A stretch of DNA of 64,000 nt. Source: a bacterium. GTDB taxonomy: Bacteria > Myxococcota_A > UBA9160 > UBA4427. The DNA lies in assembly GCA_024742285.1 (NCBI GenBank), contig JANSYR010000001.1:310001-374000 (forward strand), written 5' to 3'. The translations under genes and the position numbers were made by a program. Positions 1 through 9,991 of the stretch are shown here, piece by piece; the first letter of the stretch is position 1, and every line of letters begins with the position of its first letter. Under the pieces are notes generated by a model. That model saw nothing but the letters and a program-made list of their open reading frames with translations. It ran no database searches and was not told where the DNA came from.

Positions 1-513
1 CGCAGCGCGCGCGGAATCAGCATCGGCGTAGTAGCCGAGCGGAAGCCGCCGATGGACCGAAACCAGAGGCGCGGAGCCGACGACCGATCCGGCGTGATAC
101 GCGACGCCGGTGAGCAGCGGGTTCGAAACTCTCTCGAGCCGCGCGTCGGCCTCTGGCGAGAGCTCGAGCAGGACGACGTACAGGTGCCCGGCCGACCGAC
201 GCTCGACCTGCCTCTGCTCGACGGAGAGAAGCTCGCCGACTCGAAGGGTGAGCACCGGGTCGCGCGACACGACATGCGGCACACGTTCACCGTCGGTCGA
301 CGAGACGGTCTCTTCGAAGCATCCCTCCCGGCACACGGTCTCGACGAGGGGGGACGGGGGAGCGGACGCTGGTCGCAACTCTGCCGTTGCCGAATGAATG
401 GACACCAGGACGTCTTCTGCCTCGTGCAGCGAGGGATCCGAAACATGCAGCGGGATGTGACCCGCTGCGAGGCCAGCGGCGAGCACCGCGTACAAGAGTC
501 TGAATCCGTTCAT
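1..513 (-). CDS. Secreted protein overlapping the Rhs gene (partial, runs off left edge)
   Basis: An open frame starts with ATG at 513 and stays open for 171 codons to the window edge, so its C-terminus is not seen. Its ATG overlaps the TGA of the large Rhs gene (ATGA, 510-513), which implies translational coupling. The product begins MNGFRLLYAVLAAGLAAG, a Sec-type signal peptide, followed by a mature part with the cysteine pair VCREGC near residue 64 and beta-rich sequence with no family I recognise. The position directly after an Rhs-type gene is where an immunity or assembly partner would sit. That role is inference only; the signal peptide would place it outside the cytoplasm. Confidence 0.7.
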   Translation of the reverse strand, partial: MNGFRLLYAVLAAGLAAGHIPLHVSDPSLHEAEDVLVSIHSATAELRPASAPPSPLVETVCREGCFEETVSSTDGERVPHVVSRDPVLTLRVGELLSVEQRQVERRSAGHLYVVLLELSPEADARLERVSNPLLTGVAYHAGSVVGSAPLVSVHRRLPLGYYADADSARAA

Positions 514-3500
514 TCGGTTCCTCGCAGCTTCTTGATCCGAGTGGGGGTGAGGGCATCGAGCCGGTCGTAGAACTGATTGATGTACAGAGCTGAAGTCGGT
601 TTGTGGCTGGTCTGATGCATGGCATTCAAGTGCAACATCAGATCGTAGATCTGCCCGTCTACGACGTCCTGCTGGTTCGCGATCGCTTCCCCGCGACGAA
701 TCAGCGAAGCGCGATCCGACCCCTCGGCCCGAATCTGGTTCAGGTTCTGTATCGCCGAGTCGACCAGGTCGACCGGGTCTCCGCCCATGGGTGGTCCGGA
801 GGCTCCGAAGGCCCGGTCCAGGCTGACCTGCAGTAGCACGAAGACCGCGTCCAGCTCTTCGGCAAGCTCCGACGCCTGGTACTGCAGCTCCTGCATGGCG
901 CCCTGATGCCGATTGAAGTGCTTTCCGTCCAGCGCTGGATGGGACTCCATGTCGACTTGCGCGGTAGATAGAGTCGAGGCCGTCGATGACGAGAGAACGC
1001 GATTCGACGCCGGTGTCAGCCGCCTCGTCGTCGTCGTCTCCGTCTTCTCGGCAAGCACGGTCTCGCTCCCGTCCTCTCCCTTCAGTACGAGCGTCGTCTT
1101 CTTCGTGGTCGTCTCTTCGTGATAGGAGTTGCCCGTGTTGCCCCGAATCGTCCCCCCGGCGCCCACTTCTCCCAATCCGTTTCCCACGCCCCGGTTGAAC
1201 ATGCCGGTCGGGTCGTCGTTGACGACTGGATTGTTTCGAGCGTAGGAATAGCCATTGTAGGCCTGCGCGTCCGTTGCGTCCGGAACCAGGGGATCTACCG
1301 AAAGGAAGGTTCCCGAGTGTGGATTCATCCATCTCGCGTTCATGTAGACGAGGCCCACATCCGTCTGACGATCGTGCCCGGCGTAGTAGCGACGGGATCT
1401 CTCGACACCGCTCCCGGACGATTCCGCCTCCTCACCAAACGGCTTGTAGGCGACGTGAGACACGCGCTGCCCCGCCGCGTCGATCTCGATCAGACTGCTC
1501 CCGATCGCATCGGCCATGATCCATCGATAGATCTCGGTTCCACCCACGTGCGGATTCACGGGTGGTCCGCCCGCCCAGACGCGAACCGGCAACAGCGCGA
1601 CACCGAACGAGACGCCCATCGAAAGTGCGCCTCGAACCGGTAGAGGGGAGCGGGCCAGCGCTCTCGCCAGCAGTGAAAGCAGCATCATCGCGAGGGCGCA
1701 CAGCGCGAACTCGAGTGATCTCTGGACTTTCGGGGGCATCTCCCATCCCGGTAGCAGCCCCACCACGCGGACCGCTCCACCCGTGACATGCTTGTACGCG
1801 ACACGCTGCCCGATCGCGAAGACTTCGATCCAGTACTCCTGCGCGCTGCCAGAAGTGGGCTTCAGACGGAAGTCTGCACCCGCGTATCGGTAGCGTGTGG
1901 CTCCCATTTCCTCGCGCCGTTCGCCGTCGCCTCCGTACTTGACGCTCAGACGATCACATCCGCCGGCGACCGACCCCACGCACGTCATGCGACCTCGACC
2001 GTCGAAGGTGTAGTGGCTCTCGTTCGCCCCGCGGACCTTCGACTCGAGGTTCCCGGCCGCGTCGTATTCGTATGCCCAGGGTGTCGTGCCCTCCAGTCGC
2101 GTTCGGATCGCGTGCGCCGTCTCGTCGCTGGCATAGCCCTGGATCATGCCGGCATGATTCGTGAGGTTCCCCCGGCTGTCGTATCCAAAGGGGTACTCCT
2201 CGAGACTCCCGTCCTTGTCTTCGTCATACCGCCAATGAGACAGTCGATTCCGACCGTCGTACCGGTACTCCATCTCGTATGCATGGCTCCCGGACCCTGC
2301 GCCGATCGAAGCATCGACTCGCAAGAGATTTCCTGCTGAGTCGTACGCAGGGAGCGTACTGGCGCCATCCGGACCGAGGACGCCGTACACGAACTCGATG
2401 TTCTCGTCGGATCCGAGATTCGAGACATGGCCGTCGCTCGCGCGTCGTCCGGAGTTGCCGTCGTAGGTGAAGTTCCGGACGCCGCCTGGAGTGTGCATCG
2501 CGGTCGTACGGCCGATCCCGTCGTAGTCGATGTCGGAAACGATCTCGGTCGCCCAGGCAGACGTGCAATCCTCGGTCGTGTCCATGCCGAGGCTGCACAC
2601 GGCCTCGAGGAGGGGGCCCGAGAAGTCGTAGCCGATGGTCTCGACGATGCCGTCGAGCGCGACGGGATACGAGATTCGAGTGGTGCGACCCATCAGGTCG
2701 TACTGGTAGTTGCTGAGCAGCTGCGGCGAGCCCGTTGCGCTGCGAATCTCGATCTCGATTCGACCGAACTCGTCGTAGAAGAACCTCTTGCCGAGATCGC
2801 CGTCTCTCACCTCCTCGACCTGAAGGAGGTCGGCGTCATACGTGAAGACCGTGGGCGCCTCGTTCGTGACCGAGATTCGTTCGGGTCGACCGAGGTCGTC
2901 GTACTCCGTTGCGACTTCGATATCTCGCGCATCGATGGTCGCTTCCAGCTGGCCGTACGCGTCATAGGAGAGCGTACTGACGCCGGCGTCCGGATCGTCG
3001 ATCTGCACGATCCGTCCAAGCGTATCGAGGCCGTAGCGGAGCTTCTGATTCGCTTCGGCTCCGAACCGGTAGGGGCCTGTTCCGGTCGTCGCGATCGCGG
3101 TCGGGTCGGTGCGCTCGAGGAGCTCGCCGGTCCCGTCGTAGGTGAGCCGCGTGATGTCCGCGTTCTCGCAATCGACGCCGCTGATGTCGGTGAGATTCGG
3201 CTGAAGTGCCTGGTTGCATTCCGCGATGTAGACGGGACTCCCACCTGCGAGAAGCTCTTCGCGAAATCCCCCCAAGGCGTTCTTGCGCAGCACTCGATCG
3301 ACAGACTCGACCGGCGAGGCACCATCGATCGAAAGCGTGTCGGCGCCGTAGTCGGAGACGAGCACGCCGCCGATCGGCGTGTCGATTCGAGTCGTTCGAC
3401 CGAGCCCATCCCTCGTCCAGACGGTCGAGGTCTTCGAAGGCTCTGAGACGGCATCGCAGCTTTCCAGGATCGAGCTGAAGTCCGCCGATGATCCTGGCGT

Positions 3501-6500
3501 CACGGCTGGACATGCGAACGGCTCTGTTCGTTCAACCGTCCCGGAAGCCGGACTCGCGGTGACCTGTACTCCGGCCCCTCTGGTCGACGCGGACGACATC
3601 GATTCGAGAACGCTCACCGAGAGATAGGTACCCCCGAAGCCGTCGGAGACGGCGATCGACGACACTCCCTCGACACCTCCGGGCTCGGCATAGGCCGTCG
3701 TCGCGGTGTACGGAAGATGGATCTCCGCACCCCCGCTTCCGGGTTCGTAGGCGATACCGGACGTCGGGGAATCGACGTAGTGAGTCTGTGAGAGCAGCAC
3801 GTGTGCGCTGCCGTCCCTCGGAACGAACCACTGATGCGTCGGACGGCCATGCTCGTCGAAGCCCGTCCGGGTATTCGGCACGTCGAGGTAGTCGGACTGC
3901 ATCGATGCACCCGCCGCAAAGACGGGGTGCGGCGTCGAAGTCGACCAGTTCCCCAGGGCATCCCGAGTGCCCACGATCATGCTCCTCGAGCCGTGTCCTA
4001 CTGCGCACCCCGCGTCGCCGTCATAGCAGTAGATCGTGGAGCGCCCGAGGCCCGAGGCGCTCTCGTTCTCCTGCTGTCGCGTCTCGAGGAGATTCCCGTT
4101 CGCATCGAATCGGTTGTAGGTCCACAGCCATCGGGACGACCCCATTCCGTCACGCGACGCCTCCAACCGCTTCGTGAGGCCGACCTTGTTCCGGGTGTCC
4201 GTCCCTGCTTGATCGGCGTACTCGAAATGCGTGTCCGAGAGAAGCGAAGTGTCCGTGCCCTCGTTTCGATAGACGGTGGTTTGCGCCACGCGCCTCATCA
4301 GATTCCGCGACACATCCTTTGGCGCCGGAGTCGACACGATTCGGATCGCGCGGCCGGGAACGTCCTCTCGGACTTCGGACACGAAGTTGTATCCGTGGGC
4401 ATCGTCGTAGTCCCATTCGGTGGTCGATACCGAGCCCTGCAACTGCCTCATCACCGAGCCATACTCGTTCGCGCCAGTGGAGCTCTCGGGCCTTCCGATG
4501 TAGGCGAGATCGAGCCCGGAGGCCCCCGGCCCCGTCGCCCACCCGCCTTCAACGGAGACCGGGTCCGGCAGTTCCCAGAACGCGTACTCTGCCCTCAGCG
4601 GCATGTCTACGGAATCGTGGATCCAGGAGAACGACGGAACACCCACTCGGCCGTGCTTCTGGAAGAAGAGCGTGGTCGACCTGGTCAGATCCGCTCCCGT
4701 CTCCTCGACGAGGCGGAACCCCAGGTCGTTCTTCGTCTCGAGACACCGCCGTGGATGACCGTAGGCGAAGGCCGTTTCGGCTGGCTCGATACTCGGGCCC
4801 GTCACGATCCGTCGCGCGAGTACGGACTTGTTGGGCCAGTGCACGACGTCGTTCACGCTCGGCCATACGGGGTCCGGTCCGGGTGGCTCCGCCAGGCCGT
4901 CGTTGGAAGCGTCGCCGTCGTCGCTCGCCCAGGTCGCGTGCCAGAGAGCGGTCGATTCACGCGTACCGTCGCGCTGCTGGATCAGGCTCGCGTACTCGAA
5001 CTCGACGACCACCCCACGACCGTTGTCGTAGGAGCGCAGCAGATCGGTTCGATCTCCGCCCGTGGTGGAGACGTACGAGTTCTGATCGTCCCTCCAGTCG
5101 GAAAAGGTCCTCTCGGAGGCAATGAAATCGACGATCCCGTCGCCGTTGAAATCGGTCATCCCGTATCCGGCGGGTTTCGGAGAGGACAGGTCGTTGTCGG
5201 TTCCACGAATGAGCAGCCCGCCGCTCGGTTTGTACTTGAACGCGGAATCCTTGACCCACACCGAGCCGGACTTCCCCGGGTTATGGAGATAGACGTACTC
5301 GATATCCTCCGTGAACGATTGGTGGTTCTCGCCCAACATGTCGACCCACCCGTCTCCATTGAGATCGACGAACTGAACTTTTCGATTCGGCGGAATGACG
5401 GAGACGGAGGCGCGACCTGCCGGGCTATCGCCCACGACGACTTCCATGAAGTCGGCGAACTTCTCAGGACTCTCGTACCGAGAGGCCTGATCTGCGCACG
5501 TGGCCACGCCATCGACGGCCGAGCTGGAACACCAGGCGCCATGCCGAGAAGCCGCGGCGGCGTAGTCTCCGGCGAAACCGCGATTCAGGAAGACGCCCCC
5601 TGCGCGACTGAACTCATCCAGCAGTGCGCCGCCCGGGCTGAAGATCATGTCGGGCAAGCCGTCCCGGTTGAAGTCTGCGAACCGCACGCCCTTGTCGACG
5701 TTGTGCGTGTTCGCGAACCCCCAGGTTCCCGCTGACGCGTTGGGCACGATGACGGAGCCAGGCACGTCTCCGTCGAACTGGATGACCTGGGCATGTGGAT
5801 ACGGCGGGTCGTAGGCGGGCGCTCGAACCCAATGGGGATCGCCGGATGCTCCGGTGGCCTGTGGGTTCTGGAGGTAGGCCACGCTGACGGGATCTCGTGT
5901 CTCGCGAAAGGCTGAAGGAAGACTCGTTCCGATCTTCCAGTAGTTGTTCTGGAAGAGTGCGTCTCGATCCGCCGACTCCGTCACGATCAGGTCCGGATAA
6001 CCATCACCGTTCAGATCCTGGAAGGTCGGAGCGAGGTCGAACGTTCCGACACAGAAGTCCCAACTGTTCGAGAAGATGCCTTCATGCCATTCCCGATTCC
6101 CGCCGAAGCCGAGATTCAGGCAAGCACTCATCGCCCCCCGGTTCTCATCGAGCTGTCGGTAGCTTTGATCTTTCAGCACCTCCCGGTGGAACATGTCCGC
6201 ACTCTCGAGCGCGATGATCCCGAAATCGGGCAACGAGTCGGCGATGACGCCGTCGGACGGGTCTCGACCGTCATCGAGATCCCAGCCCTGTCCGTTGTTG
6301 ATGAAGACGATCCGTGTTCGCTCGCCCTCGACCCAGTTCGCGGCCGAGGGATCGTCCTCCGTCGGGGAATCGCAGGCGCCGAGGGACATGTGGTAGCCGG
6401 ACAGGTAGACCGACATGACCAGGTCGGAGAGCCCATCGGCATTGAGGTCGGTGAAATAGAACTGCGGCCATGGCCGGATCTCGCTGTAGGCTGGCTCGTC

Positions 6501-8201
6501 CCAGGGCGGCGGCTGCGGATACCCGAAGTTCGACTGCCACTCCGTCGGATGATGACTTCGCTGGCTCGTCGCATCGAAGTAGGGAGCCTTCGCGGACTGC
6601 ACGGCCGGGGCGAACTGGACGGAGCCTGCGGCTTCGACGAACTCGACCTCCGGGCTCGATTCACCCGGCATCAGGCATGTCCCGAAGATCGGGATCGGCC
6701 CATCGTCCCAGCCTTGCCGATAGATCTGAGTATTCTCGACCTGACGGACTCGATGACGAGGGAGATCGAAGCGAAGCGAGGTCAACCTCTCGGTCCACTC
6801 CGCGGACTCGTTCATGGGCCCGGTCGGATGATTCGGATCCGCCGTATTCGACCACTCCGGCCGGTCGAAGCCCGTGGTTCCGTTGTTGATGAAGACCTGT
6901 GGACTCGCCTGGTAGTTGACTGTGATGTTCCAGACTGACGCCAGAATGGGCGGATCATCGAGGGGATCCTGCGCGGAGGCAGCGGGGAGATCCGCGATCA
7001 GGTCCGGCAATCCATCCCCGTTGACATCGGCCACCTGCATGTTCTCGCCCGAAGCGAAGAACCCGCCACTTCCGAAGTTGGATTCGTAGGGGAACCAAGG
7101 AGGCTGTCCATCGTACGCGTCGAGCGTACCCTGAGGCTCCCACCGTTCGGTACGCGATACCTCACCTTGGTCCGTGTACTCGAAGGTCGCCGCCGGTAGA
7201 GAGGCGCAGTCGCCGGGAGTCGGGACCGGGTGTGCGCCTGGGTCGCAATCCGTGCCGAATCGCTGGATCGAGACGAGACGCGACTGCGTCGTGTCGATGG
7301 CCGTCTCGTATCCGAGCATCAGGCGGTGGTGGACCGCGCCGTTCACGAGAACTCGAATCTCGCGAAGCCTGCTCGTCTGCACGCGCTCGACTCCCCCAGC
7401 GAAGCTGTAGGTGGGATCGGGCCGCGTGGTCTCGTAGATGAACCTGACGAGTCGAGTATTGCCTGCGTAGCTGACGGTATGCAGAGCACGGACACCCTGG
7501 TTGCCGCTCCCGCCGTTCGTGTACGTGTAGCTGATTCGATTGCCGAACACGTCGGTGACGCTCGACAGATACCACTCGGCGGTGCCGCCCGGACCCCGCA
7601 CCTGCGCGGAGAGGCCCTCACCGAACTCTTGAATCAGCCCGTCGGGAGACGTGACGACCCAGCCACCGGGCGCCAGCGAGGAATGCTCGATCTTCTGAAA
7701 CGACTCCGTCAGCGTGTGATAGCTGCCATCGGCGTCTGGACCGACGAGCAGCTGCCCGGACAGCTCGTACCGAGGACAGCTCGAGTAGTCGGGGACGCCG
7801 AACCGCGTTGAGCAGGAGATCATCGGAATCGGCAGGCTCCACCCGATTCCGAGGATCCCGTTCCCTCCATCGCTCGAGTAGGAAAGCGCGAGCGACGGTT
7901 GATGACCATTGGTGCCGGGCGGCAGATCGATCGGGATGGACAGGACACTCGCTCCGGTCGATTCCGAGGCGTCGCCCGACACCACGGACAAGTCGACGTT
8001 CGGTTCGCCGATCGTCCCGTTGTCCGCCGTCTGGCCATGCGAGATCGCGAAGGATGGGCGTGGAGCCAGGCTCACGAGCTGGACTGCGGCGAGCGCGAGG
8101 AGGCCGAGTCGCACTCGGTCCGGAACGAACGACGGGGAGGTGACCGTCCTCGCCCTCCGTCTTCGCTGGCAATTGAGGAGGAGACGAATCGCGGATCGCA
8201 T
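510..8201 (-). CDS. Giant SpvB / FG-GAP / Rhs (YD-repeat) surface protein
   Basis: This is a protein of about 2,563 residues. I chose ATG 8201 because AAGGA lies 7 nt upstream; an in-frame GTG at 8216 is the alternative. Order of parts: an N-terminal signal sequence ending near PSFA; an SpvB-like domain (SIPIDLPPGTNGHQPSLALSY then GIGWSLPIP); at least six FG-GAP/VCBS calcium-type repeats such as VADVNGDGLPDLI, TDLNADGLSDLV and VDLNGDGWVDML; a long YD-repeat region; a hydrophobic pair around residues 2150-2210; an Rhs core ending NPVVNDDPTGMF near residue 2335; and a 228-residue helical tail. Such proteins form secreted YD shells that may carry a C-terminal effector. The tail matches no nuclease or toxin family I know. 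Base composition looks less GC-rich than genes right of 12.5 kb. Confidence 0.93.
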   Translation of the reverse strand: MRSAIRLLLNCQRRRRARTVTSPSFVPDRVRLGLLALAAVQLVSLAPRPSFAISHGQTADNGTIGEPNVDLSVVSGDASESTGASVLSIPIDLPPGTNGHQPSLALSYSSDGGNGILGIGWSLPIPMISCSTRFGVPDYSSCPRYELSGQLLVGPDADGSYHTLTESFQKIEHSSLAPGGWVVTSPDGLIQEFGEGLSAQVRGPGGTAEWYLSSVTDVFGNRISYTYTNGGSGNQGVRALHTVSYAGNTRLVRFIYETTRPDPTYSFAGGVERVQTSRLREIRVLVNGAVHHRLMLGYETAIDTTQSRLVSIQRFGTDCDPGAHPVPTPGDCASLPAATFEYTDQGEVSRTERWEPQGTLDAYDGQPPWFPYESNFGSGGFFASGENMQVADVNGDGLPDLIADLPAASAQDPLDDPPILASVWNITVNYQASPQVFINNGTTGFDRPEWSNTADPNHPTGPMNESAEWTERLTSLRFDLPRHRVRQVENTQIYRQGWDDGPIPIFGTCLMPGESSPEVEFVEAAGSVQFAPAVQSAKAPYFDATSQRSHHPTEWQSNFGYPQPPPWDEPAYSEIRPWPQFYFTDLNADGLSDLVMSVYLSGYHMSLGACDSPTEDDPSAANWVEGERTRIVFINNGQGWDLDDGRDPSDGVIADSLPDFGIIALESADMFHREVLKDQSYRQLDENRGAMSACLNLGFGGNREWHEGIFSNSWDFCVGTFDLAPTFQDLNGDGYPDLIVTESADRDALFQNNYWKIGTSLPSAFRETRDPVSVAYLQNPQATGASGDPHWVRAPAYDPPYPHAQVIQFDGDVPGSVIVPNASAGTWGFANTHNVDKGVRFADFNRDGLPDMIFSPGGALLDEFSRAGGVFLNRGFAGDYAAAASRHGAWCSSSAVDGVATCADQASRYESPEKFADFMEVVVGDSPAGRASVSVIPPNRKVQFVDLNGDGWVDMLGENHQSFTEDIEYVYLHNPGKSGSVWVKDSAFKYKPSGGLLIRGTDNDLSSPKPAGYGMTDFNGDGIVDFIASERTFSDWRDDQNSYVSTTGGDRTDLLRSYDNGRGVVVEFEYASLIQQRDGTRESTALWHATWASDDGDASNDGLAEPPGPDPVWPSVNDVVHWPNKSVLARRIVTGPSIEPAETAFAYGHPRRCLETKNDLGFRLVEETGADLTRSTTLFFQKHGRVGVPSFSWIHDSVDMPLRAEYAFWELPDPVSVEGGWATGPGASGLDLAYIGRPESSTGANEYGSVMRQLQGSVSTTEWDYDDAHGYNFVSEVREDVPGRAIRIVSTPAPKDVSRNLMRRVAQTTVYRNEGTDTSLLSDTHFEYADQAGTDTRNKVGLTKRLEASRDGMGSSRWLWTYNRFDANGNLLETRQQENESASGLGRSTIYCYDGDAGCAVGHGSRSMIVGTRDALGNWSTSTPHPVFAAGASMQSDYLDVPNTRTGFDEHGRPTHQWFVPRDGSAHVLLSQTHYVDSPTSGIAYEPGSGGAEIHLPYTATTAYAEPGGVEGVSSIAVSDGFGGTYLSVSVLESMSSASTRGAGVQVTASPASGTVERTEPFACPAVTPGSSADFSSILESCDAVSEPSKTSTVWTRDGLGRTTRIDTPIGGVLVSDYGADTLSIDGASPVESVDRVLRKNALGGFREELLAGGSPVYIAECNQALQPNLTDISGVDCENADITRLTYDGTGELLERTDPTAIATTGTGPYRFGAEANQKLRYGLDTLGRIVQIDDPDAGVSTLSYDAYGQLEATIDARDIEVATEYDDLGRPERISVTNEAPTVFTYDADLLQVEEVRDGDLGKRFFYDEFGRIEIEIRSATGSPQLLSNYQYDLMGRTTRISYPVALDGIVETIGYDFSGPLLEAVCSLGMDTTEDCTSAWATEIVSDIDYDGIGRTTAMHTPGGVRNFTYDGNSGRRASDGHVSNLGSDENIEFVYGVLGPDGASTLPAYDSAGNLLRVDASIGAGSGSHAYEMEYRYDGRNRLSHWRYDEDKDGSLEEYPFGYDSRGNLTNHAGMIQGYASDETAHAIRTRLEGTTPWAYEYDAAGNLESKVRGANESHYTFDGRGRMTCVGSVAGGCDRLSVKYGGDGERREEMGATRYRYAGADFRLKPTSGSAQEYWIEVFAIGQRVAYKHVTGGAVRVVGLLPGWEMPPKVQRSLEFALCALAMMLLSLLARALARSPLPVRGALSMGVSFGVALLPVRVWAGGPPVNPHVGGTEIYRWIMADAIGSSLIEIDAAGQRVSHVAYKPFGEEAESSGSGVERSRRYYAGHDRQTDVGLVYMNARWMNPHSGTFLSVDPLVPDATDAQAYNGYSYARNNPVVNDDPTGMFNRGVGNGLGEVGAGGTIRGNTGNSYHEETTTKKTTLVLKGEDGSETVLAEKTETTTTRRLTPASNRVLSSSTASTLSTAQVDMESHPALDGKHFNRHQGAMQELQYQASELAEELDAVFVLLQVSLDRAFGASGPPMGGDPVDLVDSAIQNLNQIRAEGSDRASLIRRGEAIANQQDVVDGQIYDLMLHLNAMHQTSHKPTSALYINQFYDRLDALTPTRIKKLRGTE

Positions 8202-8334
8202 AGCCTGTCCTTGCACGCCGCGCGACGCCGAGGCTACGTCACGCTTCTCACACGTTGGGCAACCAACATGCGACTTCCGACGTTCAGAAGCAGGTCAAGT
8301 CGCACATCTCCGGGTGGAGTGTCGATCGAGTCAC

Positions 8335-9948
8335 ATGTGTGCAGGACGGTTCTCTTCGCTCGTTGATCATGGCGCGAGCTCTTTCGCGTTGCTGGCCGTG
8401 CTTGGTCTCCCCGTCGGAGCCCTGCACTGGGATTCGAGCGCCGGTAGCCTCGCCCTCTCCCTCGCCGGGCTGTTCATCGCGATGGATCGGATTCGTTCCC
8501 GTCCGGGGCTCGTGTCCGCTCTCGCCGCAGGAGGCGCCTTCGCGATCGGCTACGGGGCGGGTAGCGCAACCTGGGTCCCGGGCGCGCTCGATTCGCTGGG
8601 CGCAACGCGGCTCGAGAGCTGGATCGGCTACGTCGCGGCGATCACGTGGGCAAGCCTCCCCCACGGACTCGCGTGCTCAGCGGCGCTCTGGATCTGCTCG
8701 TCGGGATCGAAGCCCCTGGCGCCGCTACGGGCGGCGGTCGGCGTCGCTCTGTGCGAGCACCTTGTCCTTTCGATCCCGGGCTCGGTCCCCTGGACGCTGT
8801 GGGGGTACGCCGTGTCGGGTGCGCCGGGTCTCTCGCAGCTGGCCGTCGTCGGCGGAGTTCCAACGATCTCCGGCGTGCTGGTCGCGGCGGGACTCGCCTC
8901 GTCGAATGCGCTTCGGGGCACGACGTCGGCTGCAGACAGGCGACTCGACATCGCGATCCTCGCCGCGGTGACGAGCATCGCCCTCGCCGCCGACGAGGTG
9001 GCCCGGGCGATTCACGAGCGCGCCGAGTCGACCGGGCTCCCGATCACTTTCGTGGCGATCCAGCCGAACGCGCCACGCACCGAGCGTCTGAATCCGCGAC
9101 TCCTGGAACCCAACCTCGACAGACTCTTTCGTTTCGCCACGAACGAGCGGAATCGCACAGCGGCCGGCGAGCCACCCATCCTCGTCCTACCCGAGAACGC
9201 GGTCGTGCTCGAGCGCTCCCTCTCGACGGCCGTCGATCCGCTGAGTGAGGCGATCGGAGCGATCGGGAGCCCGGCGATTCTTGGACTGGGCCACCCGAGC
9301 GGAGAGAGCGATGGGGCGGCATACGCCACCTCAGTGGCCTACTTCGCGCCGGACGGTTCGATGGTGTCCAGCGCTCGCAAGCACGCCGGTGTGCCCATCG
9401 TCGAGGCCGAGACATCGCACCCGATCGGCCGCCTGATCAGCCGGCTGATCGGAAAGGCGGGCGCCGGACCTCGGATCGTGGAGGACGACTCGCTCTCACC
9501 CCTCGCTGGCGACAGCGGAGCCGCCGTCGCGCTGTGCTTCGAGGTGCTCTTTCCGAGGATCGTGTCGGCCCGGCGTCCGACCGATGCTCGCTTGATCGCG
9601 AACCTCGCCGACGACTCCTGGGTCGAGAGCGAATCGGCTACGCGGCAGCTGTCGACCATTGCCAGCTTCCGCGCGATCGAGGAACGACTCCCCGTGCTGC
9701 GGGTCGCTCATGGAGGGTTGACCATCGTCTACGGCCGATTCGGACAGCCGATCGAGGAACTCCCGCTCGACGAGTTCGGAGCGTTCTCTTTCGAGGCCCC
9801 GGCTCGCAAAGACCTCCGAAACGTCGAACGCGCTGCCCAGCTCCTTCTCGCGTTCGGCTCGGGGTTGCTCGTATGGTCGATCCATCCGGTCACGGCAGCA
9901 TGCATGCGTGCCGGACGAAACCCGGCAGAGCGGCACGCTGATCGATGA
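8335..9948 (+). CDS. Lnt-like N-acyltransferase (nitrilase superfamily), divergent from the Rhs gene
   Basis: The 537-residue product has several hydrophobic segments in its first 230 residues and then a carbon-nitrogen hydrolase domain. The Glu-Lys-Cys triad of the family is readable: E287 in LVLPEN, K349 in SARKHAG and C401 in ALCFE. This is the layout of apolipoprotein N-acyltransferase, which adds the third acyl chain to lipoproteins in the inner membrane. Residues around the triad differ from housekeeping Lnt, and the location beside the Rhs gene suggests a specialised paralogue; that is inference. ATG 8335 is the most likely start, though no strong ribosome site precedes it. The 133 bp between this start and the Rhs start must hold both promoters. 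Confidence 0.8.
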   Translation: MCAGRFSSLVDHGASSFALLAVLGLPVGALHWDSSAGSLALSLAGLFIAMDRIRSRPGLVSALAAGGAFAIGYGAGSATWVPGALDSLGATRLESWIGYVAAITWASLPHGLACSAALWICSSGSKPLAPLRAAVGVALCEHLVLSIPGSVPWTLWGYAVSGAPGLSQLAVVGGVPTISGVLVAAGLASSNALRGTTSAADRRLDIAILAAVTSIALAADEVARAIHERAESTGLPITFVAIQPNAPRTERLNPRLLEPNLDRLFRFATNERNRTAAGEPPILVLPENAVVLERSLSTAVDPLSEAIGAIGSPAILGLGHPSGESDGAAYATSVAYFAPDGSMVSSARKHAGVPIVEAETSHPIGRLISRLIGKAGAGPRIVEDDSLSPLAGDSGAAVALCFEVLFPRIVSARRPTDARLIANLADDSWVESESATRQLSTIASFRAIEERLPVLRVAHGGLTIVYGRFGQPIEELPLDEFGAFSFEAPARKDLRNVERAAQLLLAFGSGLLVWSIHPVTAACMRAGRNPAERHADR

Positions 9949-9991
9949 AGGCGCGTGCCTCGCGTCCGCAGAAGCCCGGTCTCCGCGGTGC

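Noticed and set aside
510..1200. Calling the Rhs tail a nuclease or other toxin
   Set aside because: No catalytic motif is visible in the 228-residue tail; an effector role rests only on position.
3801..5735. A 644-codon open frame on the plus strand inside the Rhs gene
   Set aside because: It is antisense to FG-GAP repeats with clear family motifs and shows no motif of its own.
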